Source of the DNA: Gemmatimonadota bacterium
GTDB taxonomy: Bacteria; Gemmatimonadota; Gemmatimonadetes; Longimicrobiales; Gaopeijiaceae
Direction: 5' to 3'
Length of the DNA stretch: 26,315 nucleotides
NCBI GenBank assembly: GCA_012959595.1
Contig: DUCW01000067.1
Location: 1-26,315, forward strand
In this document: one piece after another, positions 16,420 through 24,981 of the stretch
Position numbering within the stretch: the stretch's first letter is position 1
How the letters are laid out: each line of letters opens with the position of its first letter
The notes under the pieces: model-generated
What the model saw: only the letters and a program-made list of their open reading frames with translations
Database searches by the model: none
Told to the model about the DNA's origin: nothing
Translations under genes and position numbers: made by a program

Positions 16420-19400
16420 ATGTTGATATCTCTTAAGGAAAGTAGTCTTGGGCCAGGATTGATCCTAATGGCACTGCAGGTGCTTTTAGCTGCTATAGTG
16501 GTTTTCGTCTATTCCACTATAGCTGAGGCACAATCTCCAACTGAACCCGTACTTCTTTCTGGGGATCATCTGGAGTGGAGATCTATTGGACCCTATAGAG
16601 GTGGACGGTCTATTTCAGCGATTGGCAGCTCAAAGCGTCCCCTGGAGTATTATTTTGGAGCAGCGGGAGGTGGTCTTTGGAAAACGATCGATGCGGGCCA
16701 GTCGTGGAAGCCTGTATCAGATGGTTTTTTCCAAACTTCTTCAGTGGGAGCAGTTGCAGTTGCACCGTCGGATCCAGATGTGGTTTATGTCGGAATGGGA
16801 GAAGCTCAGTTACGTGGCGATATCATCCAGGGTGATGGGGTCTATAAGAGTGTGAACGGTGGTGAGACCTGGGAACACCTGGGGCTCGAACAAACTTTAA
16901 CTATCTCTCGAATTCGTGTACATCCGACAAATCCTGACTTAGCCTATATCGCAGCTTTGGGAGATCCCTACGGGGCCAATCCTGAGCGTGGGGTCTACCG
17001 TACAAAGGATGGTGGAGAGAGTTGGGAGAATATCCTTTTCCGCGATGAAAGAACTGGGGCTGTGGATCTAGCGATCGATCCGAACAATCCAAAGATACTG
17101 TACGCTGCCCTTTGGGAGGTTTATAGACGTCCGCATATACTTTCGAGTGGTGGTGAAGGAAGTGGACTTTTTAAATCCGATGACGGTGGAGATAGTTGGG
17201 AAGAGTTAACACATGCTCCTGGTATGCCAGAGGGTGTAATCGGAAAGATAGGTGTCGCCCCATCTCCTGCCGATCCATCTAGAGTTTATGCAATCATAGA
17301 AGCTGAAGAGGGAGGGGTTTTCCGCTCGAATGATGGAGGTAGAACTTGGGGAAAGGTGAATGATGAGCGCAATCTGAGACAGCGTGCCTTCTATTACACC
17401 CGGCTGACACCCCATCCGCAAGACCCAGACGCAGTGTTTGTTCTTAATACGGGACTCTATCGTTCCATTGATGGCGGAGAGTCCTATACTTCTTTGGGGA
17501 TGCCTCACGGGGACCATCATGACTTATGGATCAACCCAGAGGACCCGTCTCACATGATAAGTGCGAGTGACGGTGGTGGCTCTGTCTCTTTAAATGGAGG
17601 TCAGTCCTGGACTGCACAAACTTTTCCAACTGCTCAGATGTATAACGTGATTACCACCGGGCATGTCCCTTATCACGTCTGTGGAGCACAACAGGATTAT
17701 GGGGGGGGGATTTGTTTACCTCCCTCAGATGGTAATTTTTTTGGAAATCCTCGACCCTGGTATCTTGTCGGTGGTGGTGAGAGCGGCTACATCGCTCAGT
17801 CTCCCGTAAACGATAACGTTTTTTTTGCTGGACGATCGATGGGGATCATATGGCGTACAGACCTATCTACAAGGCAGAGTCGTGTGGTCAGCCCTTGGCC
17901 AAAGTATATGATGGGAAATTCAGCAGAAGATATGGAAGAGCGCTTCCCATGGACCTATCCGATTGTGTTTTCTCCAACTGATGACACTGCCTTATATACT
18001 GCCTCACAACATCTTTTCCGCTCAATTAACGAAGGTGCAAGTTGGGAAAAAATCAGTCCGGATTTAACTCGTGCGGATGATGAAACTCTTGGGCCTTCCG
18101 GAGGGCCGATCACGCTTGATCAGACTGGGATAGAGACATATGGAACTGTCTTTACTGTGGCTCCATCGCGTCATGAGTCGACCACGATTTGGACAGGATC
18201 GGACGATGGGTTGGTTCATATTACAAGAGATTTGGGTAAATCCTGGACGGATGTTACGCCGTCTGATCTGCCAGATTTTACCCGTATAAGTCTCCTGGAA
18301 GCCTCGCAGCACAATGCTGGCACTGCGTATCTTGCTGGAAATCGTGCACCATACGTGTTTAAAACTCATGACTATGGAAGGACATGGGTTAAAATTACAA
18401 CTGGTATCAGACTCACCGATTTTGCTCGGGTGATAAGAGAAGACCCTGTTCGTCCAGGGCTATTATATCTTGGTACAGAGCACGGTGTTTACATTTCTTT
18501 CGATGATGGGGGTCATTGGGAATCACTTCAGATGACTTTGCCAGTTGCTTCGGTACAAGGACTTGTGGTTGAGGGTAACGATCTTGTGGTCGGCACGCAT
18601 GGTCGGGGATTTTACGTACTCGATGACATCGAAGTTTTGCGTCAATACGATCCAGAGATTACAGGTCGGTCTTTGCATTTATTTCGGCCATCCGACGTCA
18701 CACGAACTGTCGATTCAGGTGTCATAATTGACTATTATTTGGGACATCCTGCCGAAGTCTTAACTGTAGAAATCCTCGACAGTACTGGAGAGATAGTAAG
18801 ACGATTTAAAGGTGCCGTTGGGGATCGTGGCGATCCCCCTCCATCGGAAGGCTTGCCATTCGAATCTTCACCACTCCGGGTCCGTACCGATGAAGGCGTG
18901 CATAGGGTACATTGGGATTTACGCTATCCAGATGCGATTGGTTTCGAAGGGATGATTCTTTATTGGCCAGTGAATCCTGCTCTTCGTGGTCCTCTGGCTC
19001 CGCCAGGAGAATACCAAATTAGAGTGAGAGGAAACGGTAAATCGATTACACAGCCAGTTAGAATTTTGAGGGATGAGAGGCTCATCAATGTTACGGACCA
19101 AGATCTTCAAGATCAATTCACGTTATCACAGCAAGTGCTGGAAAAGCTTAACGAAGCTAACCAGAAGGTGGTTCTCATTCGCATGCTAAAGGATACTATT
19201 ATGGATCGGGTGAGCCTTATTCAGGATAGTGATCTAGTGTTGGATGGGGTAAGCCTTGTTGATGCCCTGACAAGTGTAGAGGGAGAGATCTACCAATATC
19301 GAAACCAAAGTAGGCAAGATCCGTTGAATTTCCCTATTAAACTCAATAATCAGCTTGCGGGCCTATTGGGAGTGATCCAGAGTGCGGATGCAGCTCCCAC

Positions 19401-19557
19401 TGTGCAATCCTACGCTGTGTTTGATGAGCTGTCTGCCCAATTGACTGAGTTGCTTAGGCGTTTCAGTAGCTTGATCACAGGAGAATTGGCTAGTTTTAAT
19501 GCCCGTCTTCGTGAGGATGGAATAGAGGAAATACCATGGGGCATCAGCCTATCTTAG
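16420..19557 (+). CDS. Large secreted sortilin/VPS10-like BNR propeller protein
   Basis: 1045 residues; the start at 16420 is 1 base after the preceding stop, and ATG 16468 is an alternative that directly opens the signal peptide ending A-E-A-Q. From 'LEWRSIGPYRGGRSISAIG' it contains about eleven S/T-x-D/N-x-G-x-x-W/Y turns (for example 'TIDAGQSW', 'SVNGGETW', 'TKDGGESW', 'SDDGGDSW', 'THDYGRTW'). This is the sortilin/VPS10-type double propeller annotated in many bacteria as a 'glycosyl hydrolase' without proven activity. 'HGDHHDLWINPEDP' is typical of the group. The last 300 residues hold an Ig-like strand region ('VHRVHWDLRYPDA', 'APPGEYQIRVRG') and a C-terminal helical segment. A run of nine G at 17701-17709 encodes Gly-Gly-Gly. 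Likely roles are protein binding or carbohydrate binding at the surface; nothing decides this. Confidence 0.85.
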   Translation: MLISLKESSLGPGLILMALQVLLAAIVVFVYSTIAEAQSPTEPVLLSGDHLEWRSIGPYRGGRSISAIGSSKRPLEYYFGAAGGGLWKTIDAGQSWKPVSDGFFQTSSVGAVAVAPSDPDVVYVGMGEAQLRGDIIQGDGVYKSVNGGETWEHLGLEQTLTISRIRVHPTNPDLAYIAALGDPYGANPERGVYRTKDGGESWENILFRDERTGAVDLAIDPNNPKILYAALWEVYRRPHILSSGGEGSGLFKSDDGGDSWEELTHAPGMPEGVIGKIGVAPSPADPSRVYAIIEAEEGGVFRSNDGGRTWGKVNDERNLRQRAFYYTRLTPHPQDPDAVFVLNTGLYRSIDGGESYTSLGMPHGDHHDLWINPEDPSHMISASDGGGSVSLNGGQSWTAQTFPTAQMYNVITTGHVPYHVCGAQQDYGGGICLPPSDGNFFGNPRPWYLVGGGESGYIAQSPVNDNVFFAGRSMGIIWRTDLSTRQSRVVSPWPKYMMGNSAEDMEERFPWTYPIVFSPTDDTALYTASQHLFRSINEGASWEKISPDLTRADDETLGPSGGPITLDQTGIETYGTVFTVAPSRHESTTIWTGSDDGLVHITRDLGKSWTDVTPSDLPDFTRISLLEASQHNAGTAYLAGNRAPYVFKTHDYGRTWVKITTGIRLTDFARVIREDPVRPGLLYLGTEHGVYISFDDGGHWESLQMTLPVASVQGLVVEGNDLVVGTHGRGFYVLDDIEVLRQYDPEITGRSLHLFRPSDVTRTVDSGVIIDYYLGHPAEVLTVEILDSTGEIVRRFKGAVGDRGDPPPSEGLPFESSPLRVRTDEGVHRVHWDLRYPDAIGFEGMILYWPVNPALRGPLAPPGEYQIRVRGNGKSITQPVRILRDERLINVTDQDLQDQFTLSQQVLEKLNEANQKVVLIRMLKDTIMDRVSLIQDSDLVLDGVSLVDALTSVEGEIYQYRNQSRQDPLNFPIKLNNQLAGLLGVIQSADAAPTVQSYAVFDELSAQLTELLRRFSSLITGELASFNARLREDGIEEIPWGISLS

Positions 19558-19564
19558 TAGCCTG

Positions 19565-20965
19565 TTGAACGACCAGCCTCGTCTTCCATCACTGATTGAA
19601 TCCTTGATTCCGTTGGTGGGATTAGCCGTCTTTGTCGGTTTGGGGTATGGCTGGTTTAGTTATCGCATCGAAGTAATGCTGCTTTCAGGAACGATTTTGG
19701 CGGCGATGCTAGGTTGGCTTCTCGGTTTTTCCTGGAAAGAGATGGAAGGGGGCATCATCGATGCCCTCGGGACCGCAATGCCTGCAGTTTTCATTCTGAT
19801 TGCAATAGGGGCTCTAATCGCTAGTTGGATGGCTGCCGGGATTATTCCCATGTTTATAGTCTATGGATTGGATTTAATGTCTGCACGGTTCTTTCTCCTC
19901 ACCGCTTGCGTTGTCTGTTCCATCATATCGATGGTTACAGGGACCGCTTGGGGAACAGTGGGAACTGTTGGGGTGGCACTCATGGGAGTGGCTCAGGGGA
20001 TTGGGGTTCCGTCGGGTGCAGCTGCAGGAGCGATTGTTTCGGGGGCTTATTTTGGAGACAAGATGAGTCCCTTCTCAGACACTACGAATTTAGCACCCAT
20101 CGTGGCGGACTCGAACATAGTAGATCACATACGCTGGATGCTTTGGACGACGGTGCCTGCCTGGTCTCTAGGTTTGGCGGTGTACTTTGTGGTTGGCTTG
20201 ACATCCGAACCACCAGTCGGTTCAGATATATCTGAGCTTCAGAGTACTCTCAGAAATGTTTTTGATTTTTCTCCTGTTTTGCTGTTGCCTCCAGTGATGA
20301 TGATATGGTTTTCAGTAAAGAAAATGCCTATTCTCCCAGGCATGCTGGCTACCACTGCCGTAGCACTCGTCATCGCCAGTGTTCTACAGGACAGGCGCAT
20401 CGAAGATCTCTTTTCGGTGGTCATTCTAGGGGACACTTCAACCACTGGAAAAGAGATGTTGGACATCCTCCTCAGTACAGGGGGGATGAACGGTATGATG
20501 AGCCTTGTACTCCTCATACTATGTGCGTTCACTTTTGCTGGTGTAATGCGGAGGTGCGGGTTTTTGGATCGGATTTTGCAGGCACTACTCACGAAGGTAG
20601 ATAGTACGCCTGGGCTGGTAACATCTACAGTGGCAAGTGGAGTACTCACAGCACTCATCACAGGTTCCTCATACCTCTCAATGATTATTCCTGGTGAATT
20701 GTTTCGGAAGGCCTACAAAAGGGCGAACTTGGCTGCTAAGAACTTGTCGAGGACACTTGAAGATTCGGGTTCGGTGGTGGTACCATTGGTTCCATGGAGT
20801 GCGGCAGGAACATTCATGGCTGGCACTTTAGGTGTTGCTAGCGTGGAGTACTTGCCGTGGGCTATCATGAATTATATGGGATTTATTTTTGCACTTATCC
20901 TAGGAATTACCGGTATTGGAATCGCTCCACGAATTCGAGAGGATGAGACTCTTCCAGGAAGTTAA
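19565..20965 (+). CDS. NhaC family Na+/H+ antiporter
   Basis: 466 residues of hydrophobic membrane protein with roughly ten to twelve helices. It matches the NhaC/ArsB-NhaC superfamily: 'AMPAVFILIAIGALIASWMAAG' early, 'TGTAWGTVGTVGVALMGVAQGIGVP', and the conserved 'GAIVSGAYFGDKMSPFSDTTNLAP' about residues 155-180. 'ITGSSYLSMIIPGELF' and 'VVPLVPWSAAGTFMAGTLGV' form the second half of the repeat. NhaC exchanges internal Na+ for external H+; some relatives carry amino acids or malate with Na+/lactate, so the substrate is not certain. The start is TTG 19565, 7 bases after the previous stop, without a clear ribosome binding site, which fits translational coupling. It appears to end the transcription unit begun at 11313; no convincing intrinsic terminator follows. 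Confidence 0.9.
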   Translation: MNDQPRLPSLIESLIPLVGLAVFVGLGYGWFSYRIEVMLLSGTILAAMLGWLLGFSWKEMEGGIIDALGTAMPAVFILIAIGALIASWMAAGIIPMFIVYGLDLMSARFFLLTACVVCSIISMVTGTAWGTVGTVGVALMGVAQGIGVPSGAAAGAIVSGAYFGDKMSPFSDTTNLAPIVADSNIVDHIRWMLWTTVPAWSLGLAVYFVVGLTSEPPVGSDISELQSTLRNVFDFSPVLLLPPVMMIWFSVKKMPILPGMLATTAVALVIASVLQDRRIEDLFSVVILGDTSTTGKEMLDILLSTGGMNGMMSLVLLILCAFTFAGVMRRCGFLDRILQALLTKVDSTPGLVTSTVASGVLTALITGSSYLSMIIPGELFRKAYKRANLAAKNLSRTLEDSGSVVVPLVPWSAAGTFMAGTLGVASVEYLPWAIMNYMGFIFALILGITGIGIAPRIREDETLPGS

Positions 20966-21083
20966 GACTAACCGAATCACTTCAAATACAAGGCGGCTGT
21001 CTCAAAGAGTACTTCAGGATCAACCGGGGTATTTAAGTGTGATGGTTGAGGCATTCAGGCAGGTGCACCTTAGCATTTTTTTC

Positions 21084-21473
21084 TCAGGTTCTCTTTTTGA
21101 GCTTGGCTTCTATCTCAACAGTGTGGACGTGACATTCATCCGCTGTGACAAGTACATTCTGACGTAACCAGGTCAGGTAGTCGGGATGACTGATAATGAT
21201 GTCATAGTTTCCTTTCCTTTCCCAAGCTCCGGCAGAGGATCCTTGTGGAAGTGTTTCGACATAGCTTTGGTCTTGAAGGGTGATCGTCGACCCAGAAAGA
21301 GCCGGATTGCCAGTGACCTCGTCCACCACAGTCAGAACAATTCCTGCCCTCATGTCTTTTGTACACATTACTGGCCCAGTAGCAAGATCTTCAGTGAAAA
21401 AATCGTCACACGCCAACACTGAAGGAAGGCTCAAAGCGAGTTGTATCCCGAGTAGAAATCTTACTCTTATCAT
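21084..21473 (-). CDS. Small secreted CarboxypepD_reg-like domain protein
   Basis: 129 residues. The N-terminus is a hydrophobic signal ending V-L-A-C-D-D, which could be a lipobox (Cys22) or a plain signal peptide. The mature part reads as one small beta-sandwich of the carboxypeptidase-regulatory-like type: 'GIVLTVVDEVTGNPALSGSTITLQD', a Tyr-containing middle strand, then 'GNYDIIISHPDYLTW' and a final strand 'CHVHTVEIEAKLKKR'. A second Cys pair (C37, C113) may form a disulfide. Such domains serve as folding or adhesion modules; no activity is implied. A -35/-10-like pair TTGATA-18-GATAAC on the minus strand precedes the gene, leaving a very short leader. It is convergent with the antiporter and divergent from the gamma-glutamyltransferase. 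Confidence 0.7.
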   Translation of the reverse strand: MIRVRFLLGIQLALSLPSVLACDDFFTEDLATGPVMCTKDMRAGIVLTVVDEVTGNPALSGSTITLQDQSYVETLPQGSSAGAWERKGNYDIIISHPDYLTWLRQNVLVTADECHVHTVEIEAKLKKRT

Positions 21474-21673
21474 CGATTATTTGATCCTGTTATCGTTTCT
21501 ATCAATCTGGGATATCAATACGCAAGATCTGTACCGCTTGTACTATTTGTCCTGGTTAGAACTGTTAGTTTACCATTAATATGTACTAGATTCTACAAGG
21601 ATAGGAAATAAAGCGATGTGATCCCGTTGCTCGAAATTCCATATCCGATCAATGATTTAGGAGAAAAATACCG

Positions 21674-21775
21674 ATGCGGAAAACATCTCTGACACGTTTG
21701 GCTGTTCCAATGGCTATAATGGCTATTTTCGGGTGAACTGTTCCTGCAGAGGACGCTAGCCTACCAAATCAAGGT
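21674..21775 (+). pseudogene. Signal-peptide frame of the gamma-glutamyltransferase, broken by an in-frame TGA
   Basis: ATG 21674, preceded by AGGAG at 21659-21663, opens a frame encoding MRKTSLTRLAVPMAIMAIFG, then TGA at 21734-21736, then T-V-P-A-E-D in the same frame as the downstream enzyme (102 bases, 34 codons, to ATG 21776). The peptide before the stop is a classical signal peptide start (R-K, then a hydrophobic core), and V-P-A-E after it is a good cleavage site. A one-base change TGG to TGA would explain it. The 200 bases before (21474-21673) hold the divergent promoter region; I see no gene there. Confidence 0.7.
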
Positions 21776-23401
21776 ATGCAGTTTCCGAGCATGAATCGCC
21801 CAGATGTAAGAGGGGTAAATGGGGCAGTAGTTTCAGACCACCCACTAGCTACTGCTGCGGGATATACAGTTTTGAAGAATGGTGGCAATGCCGTTGATGC
21901 TGCCATAACTATGGCTGGAATATTGGCAGTGGTGCGTCCACATATGAATGGTGTTGGAGGAGATGCTTTTGGGATCTTCTATGACGGTGAGACAGGTGAA
22001 GTCATAGGGATGAACGGTAGCGGTAGAGCGGGCTCATTGGCCACACCTGAATTCTTTGAAGTAGCTGGCCAGGATGAAATTCCGTCTTCAGGCCCTCTTT
22101 CTGTAAGTGTTCCAGGGGCGGTTGCTGCATGGGATGATGCATTGAGCCGATTTGGTACGATTTCTCTATCAGAAGCATTGGCTCCAGCAATTCAATACGC
22201 AAGAGAAGGTTTCCCAGTGTCTACTCGACTGGCGAGTGATATTGCTGGTGCCTCGGAACATCTGAATGAACCAGCTAAGGCACTTTACCTTCCAGCCAGC
22301 CAGCCAGCTGATGTAGGATCTCTTCTTAAAAATGCGGCCTTGGCAGAGACTTTAGAGACCATAGCAAAGGATGGTAAAGACGGCTTCTATAGGGGTGCTG
22401 TTGCTAACCAGATCGCTGACTTCTTGGAGGGTCAGGGTGGTTACCTGAGAAACGCTGACTTCAGAGACCATCAGACGACCTGGGTAACTCCTTTAGAGGG
22501 TAATTATCTGGATCGTAGAGTTTTGGTGTTACCGCCCAATACTCAGGGAATAGCCCAGTTGCAATTGATGGAAATGGCAAAAAGCTATGATCTAGAAGAG
22601 ATGGGTCATAACTCACAGGCTTATCTGCATACGTTGATAGAACTTAAGAAGCTCGCTTTCGCGGATCGGGATCGATGGGTAGCGGACCCTTCTTTTGAAA
22701 AACTCCCCCTCTCTGAACTGCTGGCACCAGATTATTTGAGATTTCGATCTACTTTAATTGAGTCGGTAGCAGCTGAAAATGTTTTGAGTGGAATGGGTAC
22801 TGAATCAGACGCTTCAGACTCGCCGGGAGATACGGATGATGGGGGTGACACTGTTTACCTGACAGTGGTGGATCAGTGGGGGAATGCTGTTAGCTGGATC
22901 CAAAGCCTTTTTGGCTCTTTCGGTTCTGGATTACTGGAACCGGAGACAGGTGTGGTTCTTCAGAACAGAGGAGCATTGTTCACCTTAGATCGGAGTCATC
23001 CTAATGTCGTCGCGCCAGGGAAAAGACCTTACCATACCTTGACACCAACAATGGGATTGAACCCCGACGGTAGTTTCTCTTTTGCTCTTGGTACCCCTGG
23101 AGGGGATAGTCAGGTACAGTCTTTAGTCCAGATTCTCAACAATCTATTTATGTTTGGGATGACTCCACAGGAAGCGATCGAAGCACCTCGCTTCAGAAGC
23201 TATCAGGATTTGAGGGTAGCTTTTGAGGATCGTTTTCCAGCGGACATACTGCAGGGTCTTGCGGATCAGGGACATCTTCCCAACGTGGTGAATGGCTGGA
23301 CAGCTACTTTTGGAGGTGCCCAGATGATCCTATTGGAAGGTTCGGGTACCTTGACTGCGGCGGCTGATCCGCGACGTGAAGCCTATGCTTTGGCTTATTG
23401 A
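21776..23401 (+). CDS. Gamma-glutamyltransferase (YwrD-like), N-terminally interrupted
   Basis: 541 residues from the first ATG after the in-frame TGA; the ancestral frame probably began at 21674 with a signal peptide. The fold is an Ntn hydrolase made as a proenzyme: 'GAVVSDHPLATAAGYTVLKNGGNAVDAAI', 'HMNGVGGDAFGIFYD' and 'GMNGSGRAG' (likely substrate-binding Arg84). The self-processing site and nucleophile are T359 in 'GGDTVYLTVVD', followed by 'GNAVSWIQSLFGSFGSG'. 'LTPTMGLNPDGSFSFALGTPGGD' is the conserved small-subunit loop. The sequence pattern is closer to YwrD/cephalosporin-acylase-like members than to E. coli GGT. The enzyme cleaves gamma-glutamyl bonds of glutathione-like peptides. 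Neither ATG 21776 nor ATG 21791 has a good ribosome binding site, so without readthrough the protein may be poorly made or cytosolic. Confidence 0.88.
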   Translation: MQFPSMNRPDVRGVNGAVVSDHPLATAAGYTVLKNGGNAVDAAITMAGILAVVRPHMNGVGGDAFGIFYDGETGEVIGMNGSGRAGSLATPEFFEVAGQDEIPSSGPLSVSVPGAVAAWDDALSRFGTISLSEALAPAIQYAREGFPVSTRLASDIAGASEHLNEPAKALYLPASQPADVGSLLKNAALAETLETIAKDGKDGFYRGAVANQIADFLEGQGGYLRNADFRDHQTTWVTPLEGNYLDRRVLVLPPNTQGIAQLQLMEMAKSYDLEEMGHNSQAYLHTLIELKKLAFADRDRWVADPSFEKLPLSELLAPDYLRFRSTLIESVAAENVLSGMGTESDASDSPGDTDDGGDTVYLTVVDQWGNAVSWIQSLFGSFGSGLLEPETGVVLQNRGALFTLDRSHPNVVAPGKRPYHTLTPTMGLNPDGSFSFALGTPGGDSQVQSLVQILNNLFMFGMTPQEAIEAPRFRSYQDLRVAFEDRFPADILQGLADQGHLPNVVNGWTATFGGAQMILLEGSGTLTAAADPRREAYALAY

Positions 23402-23414
23402 AAATCATCCATAA

Positions 23415-24773
23415 TCAGCTGACTGTCGTTTTGTTTCTGTAAACTATAAACCGTGTCAAAATTACGGTAATTAGAAGCAAGGTCAGTGCCCCAAAAGGAT
23501 GTCGGAGGAACTGTCCCATCAGGTTGGTCCAGTCTACTGCATATTCGTTTAGGATTTCCAGGCGTGCAGTAAACCAGTGCCAACTTGTGTGCAGAACAAT
23601 CGCCGAGATTAGGATAGAACCGATTTTTTCTTTTACGATGAAACGAAATAAGAAATCTAGAAAAGGTATCAACACAATAAGTACTAAGATTTGTCCCAGT
23701 TCTACACCTACGTTAAAGGACAGCAGGGAGAGTATCAGATGACGTCCCGCAAATTGTACTGATTCTGATAGTGCAAAAGAAAAGCCGAATCCGTGAATCA
23801 GACCTAGACAAAAGGTGACAATCCAACGTCTTCGTAATTTAGCACCAAGAATATTTTCTATGGCCATGTAAATGATTGACAGTGCGATCAACATCTCTAC
23901 AAAGGGAGGAAACCAAAGAGTGTCAGGGACAAAACCGTATGCTGAAGCAATCAAGGTGATTGAGTGTGCTACAGTAAAGGACGTTACCACTGGTATGAGT
24001 CCTCGTAATCGGCGGAATGGTATTACCAGGCATAGGATGAATAGTAAATGATCGATCCCTCCCAAAATGTGGTAAAATCCAGATTTAATAAACTGTACAG
24101 TGGCTTGGTGCCATTGTGGGTCGAGAGTGACCAGCCCGGGATCTCCAGTGTACATCAGAGCTCTTTCTTCACCGTTAGGTGGTAGGAACCTAAGGACTGT
24201 CATTACGCGAGAAGCCAGACGATCCAGTCCTGGATGTATTGAGAACTCAGAAGTTGCAGACTGAATAGGGTATTGAAAATGTATGTCCAACATCGCTTGC
24301 TCCCAGATTAACTGGACATCATTTGAGAGGGGTGGTTTTGAGGTTTGTTCTAAGGCTCCTTCATAGGTTCCAAAAGAGCGGTTTGAGGGGAGTGAAGCTC
24401 TAATAGAGACGATGTCGGGATAATCGAGCAACCTACCATTCTCGTACATTTGGACTGGTTGGCCAACCCACAACATCGCACCATCTCTGAGCATGGGTTC
24501 AGCTTTTTCAAAGTCTAGAAATCCAGGTCCGATCAATGGAAAATTGATATCCTGCATGGCCGTGAGGGGAACACGTACAACAAAATGGAGAGTATTGCCT
24601 GCAGGCTTTAAGAAAGCCTGAACTGTCACGTCAGCTGGTGTATCGTGAGATACTGTTTCAGTCAGAGGTGAAGCTGATTCAGTAACAGTCAAACTGATAA
24701 ATGTCGTTAGGATTACAATCCTGACTGACTCAAAAAACACACTTTTGACTTTTATCACAAAATATTGGCTCAT
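23415..24773 (-). CDS. HupE/UreJ-type membrane protein
   Basis: 452 residues in two parts. Residues 1-30 are a hydrophobic signal or anchor, and 45-205 a beta-rich extracytoplasmic domain. From about 225 there are some six or seven membrane helices with the HupE/UreJ_2 family histidine and acidic motifs: 'GFYHILGGIDHLLFIL' (H235, D241, H242), 'TSFTVAHSITLIAS' (H270), 'AIENILGA', 'GLIHGFGFSFAL' (H327) and 'FNVGVELGQ'. HupE and UreJ proteins are linked to nickel uptake for hydrogenase and urease, but this long variant occurs in organisms and places without either, as here, so metal transport is only a possibility. There is no ribosome binding site before the ATG. It is tail-to-tail with the gamma-glutamyltransferase, 13 bases apart. 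Confidence 0.82.
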   Translation of the reverse strand: MSQYFVIKVKSVFFESVRIVILTTFISLTVTESASPLTETVSHDTPADVTVQAFLKPAGNTLHFVVRVPLTAMQDINFPLIGPGFLDFEKAEPMLRDGAMLWVGQPVQMYENGRLLDYPDIVSIRASLPSNRSFGTYEGALEQTSKPPLSNDVQLIWEQAMLDIHFQYPIQSATSEFSIHPGLDRLASRVMTVLRFLPPNGEERALMYTGDPGLVTLDPQWHQATVQFIKSGFYHILGGIDHLLFILCLVIPFRRLRGLIPVVTSFTVAHSITLIASAYGFVPDTLWFPPFVEMLIALSIIYMAIENILGAKLRRRWIVTFCLGLIHGFGFSFALSESVQFAGRHLILSLLSFNVGVELGQILVLIVLIPFLDFLFRFIVKEKIGSILISAIVLHTSWHWFTARLEILNEYAVDWTNLMGQFLRHPFGALTLLLITVILTRFIVYRNKTTVS

Positions 24774-24802
24774 AGCTTTTCTATTGAAACACTTGCGTAA
24801 TC

Positions 24803-24824
24803 AAGTTGCGATAACGTACAACTT
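24803..24824. promoter_or_regulatory. Inverted repeat in a divergent promoter region, candidate operator
   Basis: AAGTTG (24803-24808) and CAACTT (24819-24824) form a 6-bp inverted repeat with a 10-base spacer, overlapped by ACTTAAGT (24821-24828). It lies 30-51 bases upstream of the HupE-like gene start and in the 208 bases shared with the divergent NHL gene. Dyads of this spacing suit a dimeric regulator, but chance occurrence is possible. Confidence 0.3.
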
Positions 24825-24971
24825 AAGTGAAGTTTGTCACCAGCACATCGTTCCATCGTGTGTTGGCACCACCTAGTACGAGTGTTCATTGATTTTATGT
24901 TTATCATGGCCAGGTGTGCTAGGTGCTGTAGTTTTGGAGACCAGTTCGTTGCATTTGTATGGGAGACATAG

Positions 24972-24977
24972 AGGAGG
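24972..24977 (+). promoter_or_regulatory. Ribosome binding site deciding the NHL-protein start
   Basis: AGGAGG lies 4 bases before ATG 24982. It selects this start over an in-frame ATG at 24889, which has no such signal and would put 31 residues in front of the lipoprotein signal. Confidence 0.7.
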
Positions 24978-24981
24978 ATCA

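Noticed and set aside
20239..20661. 140-codon open frame on the minus strand
   Set aside because: It is antisense to the NhaC antiporter gene and has no family features.
21061..21070. Palindrome AGGTGCACCT followed by a T-run as terminator of the antiporter gene
   Set aside because: The dyad has no loop, so it cannot form a useful hairpin, and the T-run is 7 bases away.
21734..21736. TGA as selenocysteine or reassigned Trp codon
   Set aside because: A signal peptide is not a place for selenocysteine, I saw no obvious stem-loop of the right kind, and TGA works as a normal stop in neighbouring genes.
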